A DNA stretch of 64,000 nt from contig CANTUQ010000055.1 in NCBI GenBank assembly GCA_947683425.1, positions 9,213,501 to 9,277,500 on the forward strand, in the 5' to 3' direction. The translations under genes and the position numbers were made by a program. The notes below the pieces were generated by a model. It ran no database searches. It worked only from the letters and a program-made list of their open reading frames with translations, and was not told where the DNA came from. Within the stretch, counting starts at the first letter, position 1. Every line of letters begins with the position of its first letter. The stretch comes from Excoecaria cochinchinensis (Eukaryota; Streptophyta; Magnoliopsida; Malpighiales; Euphorbiaceae). Below, piece by piece: positions 1-12,050 of this stretch.

Positions 1-541
1 GCCCCATTGGCCTGAGGACGGTATGGGGATGACTTGTGATGCTCAATACCGTACTTCTGAAATAACTTCTTTGTTTTAGCCATGAACTGGACCCCATTGT
101 CAGATACCATGTGTTGTGGAAGGCCATACCTACAAATTAAAATTTTCTCAATGAACTTGGCCATATCCCGAGCGTCAATCTTTTTGAAGGACTCAGCTTC
201 TACCCACTTGGTAAAATAGTCAATGGCGACTATGATGTATCTGTGTCCATTGGAGGCCGTGGGATGAATTTCCCCAATAATGTCAATCCCCAAAGCTGTG
301 AACGGCCAAGGTACGTCAGATTGTGTAATTCTGAGATGGGCAAGTGCCTTAGATTTGCATACTGCTGACATAACTGGCACTGCTTTACGTACTTTGCGCA
401 ATCATTATCCATGGTAAGCCAGAAAAATCCTTGCTTCATAATCTTTTTGGCCAGTGTCAGCCCGTTCATATGGGCCCCGCATACACCGGCGTGAGTTTCT
501 TCCATTACCCTTTTAGCCTCTTTCTCATCCAAACACCTCAA
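1..541 (-). pseudogene. Element O integrase (zinc-binding domain and start of catalytic core), broken
   Basis: The minus strand encodes the integrase zinc-binding module (H-x-G-x-C-G-A-H, then C-x2-C in QCQLCQQ, about 541-350). The core follows with residues such as the second catalytic aspartate in SDNG near positions 100-115 and the PYRPQANG motif at the window edge. The frame shifts near 330, so the domain is not read as one protein. The third catalytic residue (glutamate) would fall just beyond position 1. It lies directly downstream of the second RNase H, the order expected for Tat/Ogre pol. In an intact element the enzyme joins the cDNA to host DNA. Confidence 0.88.
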
Positions 542-559
542 CTGGATACCATCGGCCTA

Positions 560-1171
560 TCACTTGTACAATACCCCATTTATACAAATGAACTGAGTAG
601 ACAATTTGCGAATCATTCTCTGATCTTTCTCGGTAGCTTCCTCTGGAAAGGCCGCATTCTCTAGATAATTCATAATATCGTAATACCACGGCTTCCCGTC
701 TGCCACTTCTATCTCCATTACTGATTTTGATTCGAAACTAGGTCTCTCAGAGCTAGAAATCAAAACTAGCTTCATGATTATCCCTTCTGGATTGTCCCAC
801 ATAGATACTAAAGTGACGAGCGCATCGGCCAACTGATTCTCGTCCCTAGGAATGAAATGGAACGTGCACACCTCAAACTGACTGCTCAAACCTCTCAAGT
901 GCTTAATATATGGCATTAGCCTTTCTTCTTTAACAGCCCATTCTCCTCGAATTTGATTGATCACTAGGGATGAATCTCCAAATACTTCAATGCTCTTTGC
1001 CCCCAAGGTTATTAATGCTTCCAACCCAAACGTACACGCTTCATACTCAGCCTCATTATTGGTAGCTTTAAACCTCAGTTTCTTTGCCAAAGGGAGTTTC
1101 TCATTCTCCGAAGTTGTTAAGATAACCCCTACTCCTGCCCCCTTGCTGTTCACGGCTCCATCGAGGTACAA
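560..1171 (-). pseudogene. Element O second RNase H (archaeal-type aRNH)
   Basis: A 203-residue frame opens with YLDGAVNSKGAGVGVIL and has NNEAEYEAC, then GDSSLVINQIRGEW and later ENQLADAL. These are the four acidic-residue blocks of plant/archaeal-type RNase H: D in the first strand, E in EAEYEA, D in GDSSLV, and D in ADAL. This extra domain between the retroviral-type RNase H and integrase marks the Tat/Ogre branch. The catalytic residues are still readable, so this part is better preserved than its neighbours. It is separated from the RT-side RNase H by broken sequence at 1172-1318 and lacks its own start codon context, as expected for a polyprotein domain. Confidence 0.88.
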
Positions 1172-1318
1172 TTACCAACCCTGAACTACTCTAGCTGCCA
1201 CATCCTCATCTGGGAAGTTGAACTCGTAAGAGTCCCCTTGAATTGGGTGTTCTGCTAGGAATTCTGCCACTGCACGCCCTTTGACTGTTTTTCGAGTAAC
1301 GTAATCTACATCAAACTC

Positions 1319-1576
1319 TTATAGCAGCAACAACGATCTGCCCATTTTCCCTAGTAAGGATGGTGCTTCTTGTAAGTATCTTAAGGGATTCTGCTTTGCC
1401 ACTGCCTGCACCTTGTAAGAGTGGAAATAGTGTCTCAACTTCTTCGAGGCCCAGATTACCGTAAGACAGATCTTCTCTACTTCAGCGTACTTAACCTCAT
1501 ACTCCAGGAATTTCTTACTCATGGAGTAAATAGCAAATTTCACCGTGAACTCATCCTCTTGGGCCACATGGCGCAC
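1319..1576 (-). pseudogene. Element O RT-associated RNase H fragment
   Basis: The frame contains FAIYSMSKKFLEYEVKYAEVEK followed by an ALTVIWASKKLRHYF-like block, the RNase H segment that follows RT in Ty3/gypsy pol. The first catalytic aspartate region should lie upstream, where the frame changes (it overlaps the end of the RT frame at 1540-1576). A frameshift therefore separates RT from RNase H. The downstream end runs into LLGKMGRSLLLL, after which the frame stops. It is inactive as it stands. Confidence 0.8.
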
Positions 1577-2655
1577 ACAGAACTATCCTTTATGGCTAGG
1601 TACAGAATCAGGGGCTTACTCGACCGTGGCGGTCTCAGCACCGGTGGATTCAGTAAGTACTCTCTGATAGTATCGAAGGCCTTTTGGCAATCCTCGTTCC
1701 ATACTACAGGCTGATTTTTCCTGAGAAGTTTAAAGATTGGCTCACAAATCGAAGTTAATTTGGCGATGAATCTACTGACATATTGCAATTTGCCTAAGAA
1801 ACTCCTTACATCCTTTTCCTTCCGAGGCACCGGCATCTCTCTGATGGCCTTAACCTTGTTTGGGTCAATCTCAATTCCCCTCTGGCTAACCACATGTCCC
1901 AGCAACTTTCCTGACGTAACCCCAAAGATACACTTCTTAGGGTTTAACCGCTGATTGTACTTATTTATTCTCTGGAAGAACTTTTCCAAAGCTTCAAAAT
2001 GGCCTTCTCTAGTGGCGGACTTGATCATCATATCATCGGCATACACCTCCACCTCTTTATGGATCAAATCACTTAAGATTTTTGTCGCCATCCTCTGATA
2101 AGTAGCTCCTGCATTTTTTAAGCCAAAGGGTATTACCCTGTCGGCATACGTCCCCCATTCTGTGATAAAAGCCGTCTTGATCCAATCAATTATTTTATTG
2201 AGAATCTGATTGTAACCCGCATAACCATCTTCAAAGCTATACATCTCACAAGCGGCTGCGCTGTCTATCAATACATCTATATAGGGTAACGAGAAATCAT
2301 CTTTCGGACAAGCCTTATTCAGATCCCGGTAATCCACACATACCCTTACTTTACCGTTCTTTTTGGCTACAGGGACGACATTGGCCAACCAGGTTGGATA
2401 CTGCACCTCCACTAGAAACTTGGCCTCGATCTGTTAGCAAATTTCCTCCTTTACCTTATCTGTCCATTCCGGCCTGAGTCTTATCAGCTTCTGTTTTACG
2501 GATTTATGATCTGGATACGTCAGAATAGCGTGTTCTGCGATTTCCCGATCAATTCCTAGCATGTCTTCGTAGGTCCAGGCAAAGACTTTTTCATATTTTT
2601 TTAATATTCTCTCAAATTTTTCTCGCTCTTCAGGAGTTATATTTGATGCTATCAA
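1540..2655 (-). pseudogene. Element O reverse transcriptase, two open pieces separated by a stop
   Basis: The upstream piece (2655-2434) carries TPEEREKFERILKKYEKVFAW, the usual pro-RT connector of Tat elements, and ends at a stop codon. The second piece (2412-1540) has the RT core: VAKKNGKVRVCVDYRDLNKACPKDDF, then FGLKNAGATYQRM, the catalytic YADDMMIKS, and the FLGKLQYVSRFI thumb/connection. The catalytic YADD is intact. The in-frame stop near 2432 and a one-base shift near 2650 disable the polyprotein. The upstream edge abuts the 3' LTR of element E, which was inserted just before this domain. Confidence 0.92.
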
Positions 2656-2676
2656 ATTTCTTTTGGGTTTTTCGTG

Positions 2677-3924
2677 TCTGACGCGCGCCGAAAGTACCCA
2701 GCAAGGGCCCTCGCTTTGAATCCGCCATTGGGATTCGAGGTATTGGTTTGCGTCTTTTGATCATGGGCGCCATGAGACATCATCGGTGTATCCCTCCCAA
2801 TAGAACATTGGGGAGAACAACCTAGTCTAATGACACCTAAAGGCACCTTTGAGGCATTTGGAGTCGCCACCCAATTTGCAAAAAATTGGGAAAAGGTTTC
2901 TCACCTCTAACGGTCTAAACCAGAGATATGGTGTCCGGAACTTCCCTCTTATTTATGCTTTGGTTAATTATAAATGGGTTCTTAACCTCTTAAAATTATA
3001 TCTCTCATCTCACGCGATCGATGCATTTTAAATAGCGCATTGCAAGCATTCAAAAAGCGATAAAGGAAAGCAATAAATAAAGCAGTAAAAGAAAGCGATA
3101 AATGAAAGCGGTAAACACCCAAACACACAATTACAAATGAAATAGGGGCAGAATACAACCCCAATAAAAGGAGATTAAAGATGTAGACGGGAACGAAATA
3201 CAATCCCCAAAAGATAAATAAAGTTGCCCCAAAAATTAATTACAAGGGCCCAAAGGAAAATAATGTACATAAATTTAAACACTCACACGATATCAAAATA
3301 AAAGACATGCATAAATCGGGACATTACTTCAGGAACATTGGTTCCTCCGTGCCTATTCTAAGGTTTAGGAACATTGATTCCTTCGCGTTTACTTGAAGAA
3401 GGTTCGAAGAGTCGCTTTGGTTGTTTGGAAGAAAATCGGGATGAGTGATCCCATTTTATTGAAAATTGACTCTTCGTTTTGATTGTGATAATTTTATTGT
3501 TGGGCTAAAACAAGGGACATTAGTCCCAATTTTATTAATAGAAGATTTCGATTTAATTGTATAAATATTTTTGTGACTTTTTATCGCACGCGTGCATAAA
3601 TAAAATAAATATTTACAAATAAACACAACAAAAAGATAGAGAATTAGAGAGATCTCACCGAACCGATGTGACCCTCCACGCATTGCGACCCATCCGGGGA
3701 GCCGCGGGGATACTCACATAACCCGACTCAAGTTAAATTTCAGACAGAAAATAATATCAACAATATTAGTAATAATTCTAAAAATTAATCGAGTAAAGAC
3801 GAAATAAATATTGGGCAAATTAATTTAATGAACCAGATAATTTACATGCAAGGTAAATTAAAATAAGTCATGGCAAAAATGAGGGTAGTGATAAAATAAT
3901 GACAACAGTAACAAGAATATTAGA

Positions 3925-3969
<45 letters not shown>

Positions 3970-4064
3970 TAATAATAAAAACAGAAATGATACATAACAA
4001 ATAAATAAATATAATAATAGCAACGATTAATTAATAATAAACACAAAATACATAAATAATAATA

Positions 4065-4127
<63 letters not shown>

Positions 4128-4143
4128 GTAAAAACAGAAAATA

Positions 4144-4194
<51 letters not shown>

Positions 4195-4230
4195 GAAGAA
4201 GAAGAAGATAGTTGAAGCAGAATGTTAATA

Positions 4231-4265
<35 letters not shown>

Positions 4266-4373
4266 TATATAACAACTATGTTAATGACAAACTATATTAA
4301 TAACAACAAAAATAATTATTAACGGTAGTAATAATAGGATAAATAATGATAAAAGTAATAATAGTTGAACAGG

Positions 4374-4453
<80 letters not shown>

Positions 4454-5667
4454 TATAATAATAATGTTAACAGGATGTTAATGGCAGCCAATATATTAAT
4501 AGCAGGTGATATTGGTGAGGAACAACAAAATTAATTGCTATAAATGCTAAATAAAAATTAACGAGAACGGGTCCAAAGTGTTTACCCTCAGAATTTTTAG
4601 ATCGAAAATAGGATGTCTCAATCCGTTCCGCTTGTCGATTTTGATGATAATATTCAAGAAGAAATCTAAGTTCTAAAAAAATTGAGAAAATATTTTTAAT
4701 GTGAATATTTTTGGTGGATGATTTGAACAAAGAAAATTAATTTTTCTTGCTCAAAATCAATCCAAGAATGAAATATATTTCTTGAATGAAAACGTAGAAA
4801 TTAAAGCTTGAGAAGAAAGACTTAAAGGATTTTGAAGAATATTTTTTTTTTTAAGAAGAAGAACCAGTTGCTAGAGAGAAGCTGGAGAGAAGCAAAAAAA
4901 ATTCTTCAAAAAATAATTGTCGTCCCCCTCCTTTTGAAATGAAGGGTCTAACCCTTTAATTTTCTGTGTCTAACAGAAAAAGAAAAAAACAAAATTAACT
5001 TTCTAATTTTTATTATTTCGAAATAACCCAAAACGTGAAAAAAAGGTAGCCTGAAAAACGCAGATAACAGCGAAAAAAATGGGCCAAAGCAGGTGGCCGC
5101 GCGGTGGCCAAGTGGCCACCGCGCGACCACTTTGCCAAAATAAATAATGGGGTCTCGTGATGGCCACTTTGCCATCACGCGACCATTAAATGGGAAAGTG
5201 GCCTTAAAAGCCACTTTCCCACGTTTTTACATTATTATTATTATTTTTTTTTTTTTACAAAACCCTTTTAAATCTTTTTTTTTTCATCTTTTATATTTTT
5301 ACTTATTTTTCCTACTTACACTAATTAACTAACCCAATTAACTAATTTAATTCAATCCAATTAATTATCCAACTTAATTTTCTTCTTTTTTTTCAATTAA
5401 ATCAATTAATTAATTTAATTCAATGAAATTAATTAACTAATTTAATTTCCCCTTTTTTTATTTTTTAAATATCAAAAATAATACTATTTAAAAAAATTAA
5501 TTCAACTAAATTTTTTATAATAATATTTTTATATATATTTATTTTTATTTAAAAATAATGAGAATTTCGACAAGGGAAGTATCATTTTTGACACCTTTAA
5601 TTGTGGGCATCGTTTTTCATCATCGGGTAATTCCGATCTTGGACCGCCTCAGGACCCGGTGTCTACA
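2677..5667 (-). repeat. Element E 3' LTR
   Basis: About 3 kb, matching 22585-25514 along its length apart from trinucleotide array sizes and scattered substitutions. On the minus strand it starts with TGTAGACACCGGGTCC at 5667. It ends ...GTCAGA at 2677, where the sister LTRs end in CACA, so the terminal CA dinucleotide is preserved only as GA. A GC-rich palindrome cluster lies around 5095-5215 and (TTA)n tracts at 3929-4452. Open frames rich in Tyr/Asn come only from these tracts. Confidence 0.9.
3929..4452. repeat. AAT/ATT trinucleotide microsatellite blocks in E 3' LTR
   Basis: Several uninterrupted AAT runs (for example near 3932-3965, 4067-4124, 4150-4192, 4377-4452) are separated by short unique spacers. 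The same spacers occur in the other three LTRs, but the run lengths differ. Confidence 0.95.
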
Positions 5668-5700
5668 GTTGCCCCCAATTTTGGGGAACTTAGAACCTAG
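5668..5700 (-). promoter_or_regulatory. Element E polypurine tract
   Basis: On the minus strand AAAATTGGGGGCAAC immediately precedes the LTR start TGTAGACACC. This is the purine-rich plus-strand primer position, and it identifies 2677-5667 as the 3' LTR. The same tract precedes the 3' LTR of B. Confidence 0.8.
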
Positions 5701-5837
5701 GCGCCTAAGTGAGCCAAAATTCAGAAAAGAAGGGAAGAGACACGTACCTGAGGCGGTCGCTTTCCCAGACTGGATGGGTGTTGTTGGAGCGGCTGTCGCC
5801 ATGTTGTCGGTGTGTTGGCTATTGCCGTAGCGGTAAT

Positions 5838-6672
5838 GCCGTGATCGTACAAACCCTTCGTAGAGTGGTAGTACCGTCATCGAGCAACTTGTTCTGAAGT
5901 GGTAGTACCGTTGTCGTGCAAACATTCTGTAGAATATTAGTACCGACAGCGTGCAAACCCTCCTGAGATTTAAAGCAGTAGTACCGAGATCGTGCAAACT
6001 CTCCGTGGAGAAGTAGTACCGTCCTTGTGCAAACTGTTATGAAATGATAGTACCGTTGTCGTGCAAACCTTCCGTAGAATAGTAGTACCGGCAGCGTGCA
6101 AACCTTTTGAAGTGGTAGTACCGATGTCGTGCAAACCTTCCGTAGAATAGTAGTACCGTCAGCGTGCAAACCTTTCGAAACAGTAGTACCGAGATCGTGC
6201 AAACCCTCCGTGGAGCAGTAGTACCTTCCTCGTGCAAACTGTTTTGAAGTGGTAGTACCGTTGTCGTGCAAACCTTCCGTAGAATAGTAGTATCGGCAGC
6301 GTGCAAACCTTTTGAAGCAGTAGTACCGAGATCGTGCAAACCCCCCGTGGAGCAGTAGTACCTTTCTCGTGCAAACTGTTTTGAAGTGGTAGTACCGTTG
6401 TCGTGCAAACCTTCCGTAGAATGGTAGTACCGGCAGCGTGCAAACCCTTTGAAGCAGTAGTACCGAGATCGTGCAAACCCTCCGTGGAGCAGTAGTACCT
6501 TCCTCGTGCAAACTGTTTTGAAGTGGTAGTACCGTTGTCGTGCAAACCTTCCGTAGAATGGTAGTACCGGCAGCGTGCAAACCCTTTGAAGCAGTAGTAC
6601 CGAGATCGTGCAAACCCTCCTTGGAGTAGTAGTACGGTCCTCGTGCAAACTGTTTTTGGAGTGGTAGTGGTG
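5838..6672 (-). repeat. 35-bp tandem array with 137-bp higher-order unit (element E)
   Basis: About 24 degenerate units of 33-35 bp, each built on GTTTGCACGA-NNN-CGGTACTAC on the minus strand. Every fourth unit is most alike, giving a higher-order period near 137 bp (33+35+34+35). 137 is not a multiple of three and stops are absent, so long open frames appear in all three minus frames. These frames are a by-product of the repeat, not credible genes. The array sits between the internal region and the polypurine tract, as in element B. Confidence 0.93.
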
Positions 6673-7140
6673 TTGTCTATGAGCCCTTCGGTTGATTGTC
6701 TGCCCCTTGAGAGGTCTTTGGTTGATATTTGTTTTGATTGATGATTGAGCTGATGTTGATTTGATGATTAGACTGATGTTGGATTGATTTCATAGCTTGC
6801 CCTTTGTCTGTGCTAGCATCGAGTTTCTTTTTCTGCAAAATTTAGAAGGTAGATATGCAGGTATAAATGGTGAGCATGCATGTGAAATCTATGTGTCATG
6901 CAACAATGCAGGATAAGAGTTCATCCGAGTGGATTCGGAGGCGTCAGCTGGTTTGGTTGTCAGTTACGGTAGGATCTGTGCCCCCTTGGATTGCCTTTGA
7001 ATTTCATGCCTTTAAAGGATTATGAGGTTCTCTTCTGGTACCTGTAGTCATTATTTGAAGGTAGTGCGTCCCTCGTGGATTTTCACACTAGCTTTTCTTA
7101 GTGGGAGATGTGTCCTTGTCGGATTTTCACATAACCCTGT
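6673..7140 (-). other. Element E 3' internal non-coding segment, left flank of the B insertion
   Basis: Non-coding sequence that matches, in reverse complement, element B 14060-14520 (for example the TGTGCTAGCATCGAGTTTC and GGTTCTCTTCTGGTACCTG regions). It ends with CCTGT at 7136-7140, one half of the target duplication made by B. The other half is 18555-18559. No gene is seen. Confidence 0.85.
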
Positions 7141-7626
7141 TGTAGACACCGGGTCCCGAGGTGGTTCAAGATCAGAATTACCCGATGACGAGAATGACAC
7201 CGGTTTACGGGCAGAGGTGTCAAAAATGATGTTTCTCTTGTCGAAATCTTTTTTTTTATCATAAAAAAAAATTAATAATATTATTAGAAAATGTTATTTT
7301 TTATATTTGAAAAAAAAAGGAAAAATTAAATTAGTTAATTAATTTCATTGAATTAAATTAAATTAACTGATTTAATTTGAAAAAAAGAGAAATTGAATTA
7401 ACTAATTAATTTAATTGAGTTAAATTAAATTAATTAATTGATTTAATTGAAAAAAGAAGAAAATTAAGTTGGATAATTAATTTGATTGAATTAAATTAGT
7501 TAATTAATTTTATTGGGTTAGTTAATTAGTCTAATTAGGAAAAATGAATAAAAATATAAAAGAGTCTAATTAGAAAAAAAAATAAAAGTATAAAAGATGA
7601 AAAAAAGAATGATTTAAAAGGTTTGT

Positions 7627-7657
<31 letters not shown>

Positions 7658-7678
7658 AGATTAAAGTGACAAAACGTG

Positions 7679-7798
7679 GGAAAGTGGCTTTTAAAGCCAC
7701 TTTCCTAATTTGGGGTCGCGTGATGGCAATTGCCATCACGCGACCCTCCTTTGGTTTCTTGGCAAAGTGGCCGCGCGGTGGCCACTTGGCCACCGCGC
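7679..7798. repeat. Cluster of three perfect or near-perfect palindromes in B 5' LTR
   Basis: 7679-7705 has arms GGAAAGTGGCTTT around one base. 7713-7746 is a perfect 34-bp palindrome centred on CAATTG with arms beginning GGGTCGCGTGATGG. 7773-7798 has arms GCGCGGTGGCC around ACTT. It is a sharply GC-rich island in an AT-rich LTR. Homologous clusters lie at about 15999-16119, 5095-5215 and 24940-25067. Confidence 0.93.
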
Positions 7799-8476
7799 GC
7801 CCACCTGCTCTGGCCCCTCTTTTTTCGCCGTTATCTGCGTTTTTCAGTCCGTTTTTCACCGTTTTTGTGTTATTTTCGATTTACAAAATTAAAAGTTATT
7901 TTGTCTTTCTCCATTTTGGGACAACACTGAAAATTAATAGGGATTTCTTCTTCATTTTTGGAAAACGGCAACACTTGAAAAATAAAAAATTTTTGGCTTT
8001 CCTCTCCACCATTTTTTCACTCTCCAGGAAGTTTCTCTCTGGTTCAAAATTTTTCAAAAATCTTTAAACTTTCTTCTCTAGTTTTTTTGTTTTTGCTACT
8101 ACAAAATATTTAATCTTGGGTTGATTTGAGCAAGAGAAATTAATTTTCTTAGCTTTATTCATTCCACCAAAAATATTTTCTTGAACTAATTTTCTTAACA
8201 CAATTTTTACATTCTATATTATCATCATCAAAAATCGACAAGTGGAACGGATTGAGACATCCTATTTCCAATCTAAAAATTCTGAGGGTAAACATTCTTG
8301 GATTTGTCCTCTTTTATTCTTTTTGTACATTACTTATTGTTGTTAAATATTTTTTTTTGCTATTATTGTCATATCTATAATTCATTTTTGACATTTTAAT
8401 GTGATTAATATTATTTTTGATATATTATTTGTTTGTTTTAAGTTGATTTCCTCCTTATTTCTCGTTGCAATTTATA

Positions 8477-8478
8477 TG

Positions 8479-8522
<44 letters not shown>

Positions 8523-8717
8523 GGTTTTCATGTTTATATTCATTTGTCGTCACTTTTTTTTCCTTTAATTTTTATCACTGTCAGCATGTTTGCCCATGAT
8601 TTTGATTTACTTTTTTGATCCCTGGCGCCATCCTTCTCTCCTTATTACCCTTTGTTACTTATTATTTTTTTGTGGTTAGCACTGTTGTTATGATCTTTAG
8701 ATTTTGTCTTTGCAATC

Positions 8718-8774
<57 letters not shown>

Positions 8775-8832
8775 TGATCTTCGGTGACATCCTGTTAATA
8801 TCAATATTATGGTTAATTAGTTATTATTATCA

Positions 8833-8867
<35 letters not shown>

Positions 8868-9001
8868 GTTATTTATTTGGTGTTTATTTAATATTCTGTT
8901 TTCATTATTATTATTATCATTATTATTATTACTATTAATAATTTATTTTCTGTTCTTACATTTATGATTATTATTATTATTATAGGTTGCTGCCATGTAG
9001 T

Positions 9002-9077
<76 letters not shown>
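8477..9077. repeat. ATT microsatellite blocks in B 5' LTR
   Basis: ATT runs near 8477-8521, 8721-8772, 8836-8868 and 9004-9077. Homologous blocks at 16795-17405 in the 3' LTR have different lengths. They produce artefactual poly-Ile and poly-Tyr frames. Confidence 0.95.
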
Positions 9078-9078
<1 letters not shown>

Positions 9079-10229
9079 TTGTTGTTGTCGCCATACTATG
9101 ATTATTTGTTATGATTTTATTATTGTCATTACATTGTCTCCATTTGATTAATTTTTGGAGTTGTTACTAATATTCTTTTTGGTGTTGATTTTTGTATGAG
9201 TTTTAATTTGAGTCGGGCTATGTGAGCGCCCCGCGACTCCCCGGATGGGTCGCGACGCGTGGACAGACACTCCGATTTGGGTGAGATCTTTCCAATCTCT
9301 CTCTTCATGTTGTGATTATTTGTAAATAATTATTTTATTTATGCACGCGTGCGATAAAAAATCACAAAAATATTTCTATAATTAAATTGAAATTTTTATT
9401 AATAAAAGTGGGACCAATGTCCCTTGTTTTAGGCCAACAATAAAATTATCACAATTAAAACGAAGAGTCAATTTTCAATAAAATGGGATCACTCATCCCG
9501 ATTTTCTTCCAAACAACCAAAACGACTCTTCGAACCCTTTTTTAAGCAAGTGCGAAGGAACCAATGTTCCTCAAATAATATCCCGATTTATGTATGTTCT
9601 TTATTTTAATTTTGAGTGAGTGTTTTAAATTCAAGTTCATTTCTTTTTTGGGCCCTTGTAATTAATTTTGGGGCAACTTTATTTATTTTATGGGATTGTA
9701 TTCCGTCCCATTTACATTTTTAATTTCCTTTTATTGGGGTTGTATTCTGCCCCTATTTCTATTGTAATTGCGTGCTTGCGTGTTTATCGCTTTCATTTAT
9801 CGCTTTCTTTATTTACTTTATTTATCGCTTTCGTTTACTTCCTTTACGTGCTTGAAATGCGCTTTTATTTTAATGCATCGCTCGTATGAGATGAGAGATA
9901 TAATTTCAAGAATTTAAAAACCCATTTATAGTTATCCAAAGCATAAATAAGAGGGAAGTTCCGGACACCATATCTCTGGTTTAGACCGATAGAGGTGAGA
10001 AACCTTTTCCCAATTTCACGTAAATTGGGTGGCGACTCCAAATACCTCGAAAGTGCCTTTAGGCGTCAATAGGCTAGGTTGTTCTCCCCAATGTTCTATT
10101 GAGAGGAACATACCGATGATGTCTCATGGCGCCCATGATCAAAAGACGCGAACCTTCATACCTCGAATCCTAAAGCGGATTCAAAGCGAGGGCCCTTGCT
10201 GGGGTTTCCGGGTTCGGCGCGCGTCACAG

Positions 10230-10248
10230 TGGCGACTCCACTGGGGAC
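10230..10248 (+). promoter_or_regulatory. Element B primer-binding site
   Basis: TGGCGACTCCACTGGGGAC one base after the LTR end. It begins TGG as expected for pairing with a tRNA CCA end, and this motif is the usual Ogre/Tat primer site (reported as tRNA-Arg; the tRNA identity is from family knowledge). Confidence 0.85.
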
Positions 10249-11059
10249 TTTGTGTTTGAGACTTTGCTCCGAAAGTGCTTTGGTTAAAATATATAATTGG
10301 ATTTTTAAAACTTAAAATTCTATCTCTTATCAAATTTGCATCTCATTTTAGAGCCTTAGAATTACGCTAGTTGGTCCCTTTCTACCTCGGTGCGTTCCCG
10401 AAGCACGACCCTACTTTCACTCATTGTAGGGAAGTATTAAGGATAATCACCAGCCCAAGCCTTGTACCTTTTGGTATATCAAAATTACGACCCGATCGGT
10501 CGCTATACTCATGACGAGTTAGACCCGTCGGCAGGGATCATGCTTGGGTAGCCCTAAAGTAAAATTACCTTGACCAAAGCTCATGTACTGGCAAGTAGAA
10601 ACTTCCCCTAGGTGGTATGTTCCTTAATACAATGCTTGTGATATGGGCCGTCACGTATTAAACAAAATCAAGCAAACCAAGTGGTCTTTTATCAAAGGCT
10701 TTCATGCCCCGTTGGGCCCACTTTGGTTTAATTGAATTGCCCAAATACGTAATGGCCAAAACCCATACGAATGCGCATTAGATTAAGACTGTTATGCTGC
10801 CGGTTTTTCACCGTGCACCATACGTGTCCAATGGGTTCCCTATTGACCCATGGACTAAGCCCACCTAGGAAAGAGACCGCACGACCTCGTGTGTGGGAGT
10901 GATAAGGTGGAAGGATCTACTTGCTTGTATGTGGTTGCGAAATGCTGCATAACTCACGATCATGCATTATAACTGTCATCCATGCATCATGCTAACCATT
11001 TGAGCTTTTCAGCCATCATAGATTCATCCAAGTGAATTAGAGGTTCTGACGATCGACTA
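10249..11059 (+). other. Element B untranslated leader
   Basis: About 0.8 kb without a credible gene. It is conserved with the leaders of E (21511-22564, reverse complement) and, more distantly, O (28680-29447). Shared landmarks include the GGAAAGAGACC / CACGACCTCGTG region near 10870-10895 and the CCAAGCCTTGTACC region near 10455. Conservation across three elements suggests a packaging or regulatory role, which is inference. Confidence 0.75.
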
Positions 11060-11881
11060 GTGACTGCAAACTTGCCCTTTGGATTGCTAGAACTAGTGCC
11101 TGTTTGGGATTCTGAGTCACTCTCTACAGCTAGTGAATCATCTTCTATGGCAGAAGAAATCGGAGCTTTAACTACTCAAGACCTCGCTAGGAGACTAGAG
11201 AAATTTGAACAAAAGATATTGGATATGATGGGAGCAATGGCCGAAAGGATTGCTCAGCCCCCTGCTCCACAACCACCCATGGCTTCACCTTGGGGGCAAG
11301 CCGAACCGCCTGCTGGTGGGAAGGTTCCCCTCGTTGGAGTCGTAGCCCATCAATCTGTAAGTGAGCCTAAAGCTGATTTTGTGCCAGTTGAGGCAAGAAG
11401 AGCAAGGATCCCAAACCCTGATGAGGATTTCATAATGGATAGAAGGTTTGAGGAGCTTGAAAGGAGGTTGTTGGCCACAATTAAGGAAAGGATGGATGCC
11501 ATGGCGCTAGCTCTTCAAGCTCAACTCACGGTAACTCCCCGAGCACCCCTCCATAGGACTATCACTAACCTCACAAGTCAGAGAGTTGGTAGAGGCGATA
11601 CAAGAAGGACAGGGAAAACACCAATGGCTAAAATAGCTCAAAGGCACCATTCTGATCTGGGCGAACCTTTGTCATGGGTTTTCGAGAAACTAATGAAGGA
11701 GGGCAAGTTGCAACCATTGCCTCCTAAGCCAGCCTTAAGTCAAGGACAGCTGGGGCATAAAAATGATCAATACTGCGCCTACCATCAACACACCGGGCAT
11801 CTGACAGACCGTTGCCGAATCTTGAGGGGCAAGATCCAAGACCTCATTGATAGCGAGCAGATCTCTGACCCAAAAGAATGA
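11060..11881 (+). pseudogene. Element B gag remnant lacking the capsid core
   Basis: The open frame encodes MAEEIGALTTQDLARRLEKF (first ATG 11147), a proline/alanine-rich linker, EERLLATIKERMDAM, then the C-terminal gag block LSWVFEKLMKEGKLQPLPPKP and a zinc-knuckle-like YCAYHQHTGHLTDRC. Compared with gag of element O, the middle capsid region (FDGTSDPTAHIKQY through FIRNASPYLRE) is missing. Upstream, the codon that is TGG in element E is TGA here (near 11035), cutting off the N-terminal extension. The frame ends SEQISDPKE at 11881. It may still bind RNA through the knuckle but cannot form a normal capsid. Confidence 0.82.
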
Positions 11882-12050
11882 AAGAAGGAGAAGAAGACGG
11901 GCTACAACGTTGTCCCCCCATCAGAGATGTGATCATGTCAATCCACTTGAGCGGCATGCTCCTCCAAAGCCATAAGAAGAAGATTATGTTTTAGACGTTT
12001 TATTGCTTTTCAATTCCAAAACTCTTTCATGACAATTCGGTTATTGTAAT

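Larger units (their letters stand above)
7141..10228 (+). repeat. Element B 5' LTR
   Basis: Starts TGTAGACACCGGGTCC and ends GTCACA. Near-identical to 15462-18554. It contains a run of TTAATTAA-rich AT sequence, a GC-rich palindrome cluster (7679-7798), a pyrimidine-rich stretch, and ATT microsatellites (8477-9077). A segment near 9660-9890 gives an open frame in all copies, but it shows no recognisable domain. Promoter and polyadenylation signals must lie here but I could not place them. Confidence 0.95.

Noticed and set aside
4346..4534. Poly-Asn protein, and similar poly-Tyr, poly-Ile and poly-Leu frames at 8615-8938, 16926-17279 and 23766-24131
   Set aside because: Translations of AAT/ATT microsatellites.
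5819..6648. Minus-strand frames of 125-264 codons
   Set aside because: Same 35-bp repeat artefact in element E.
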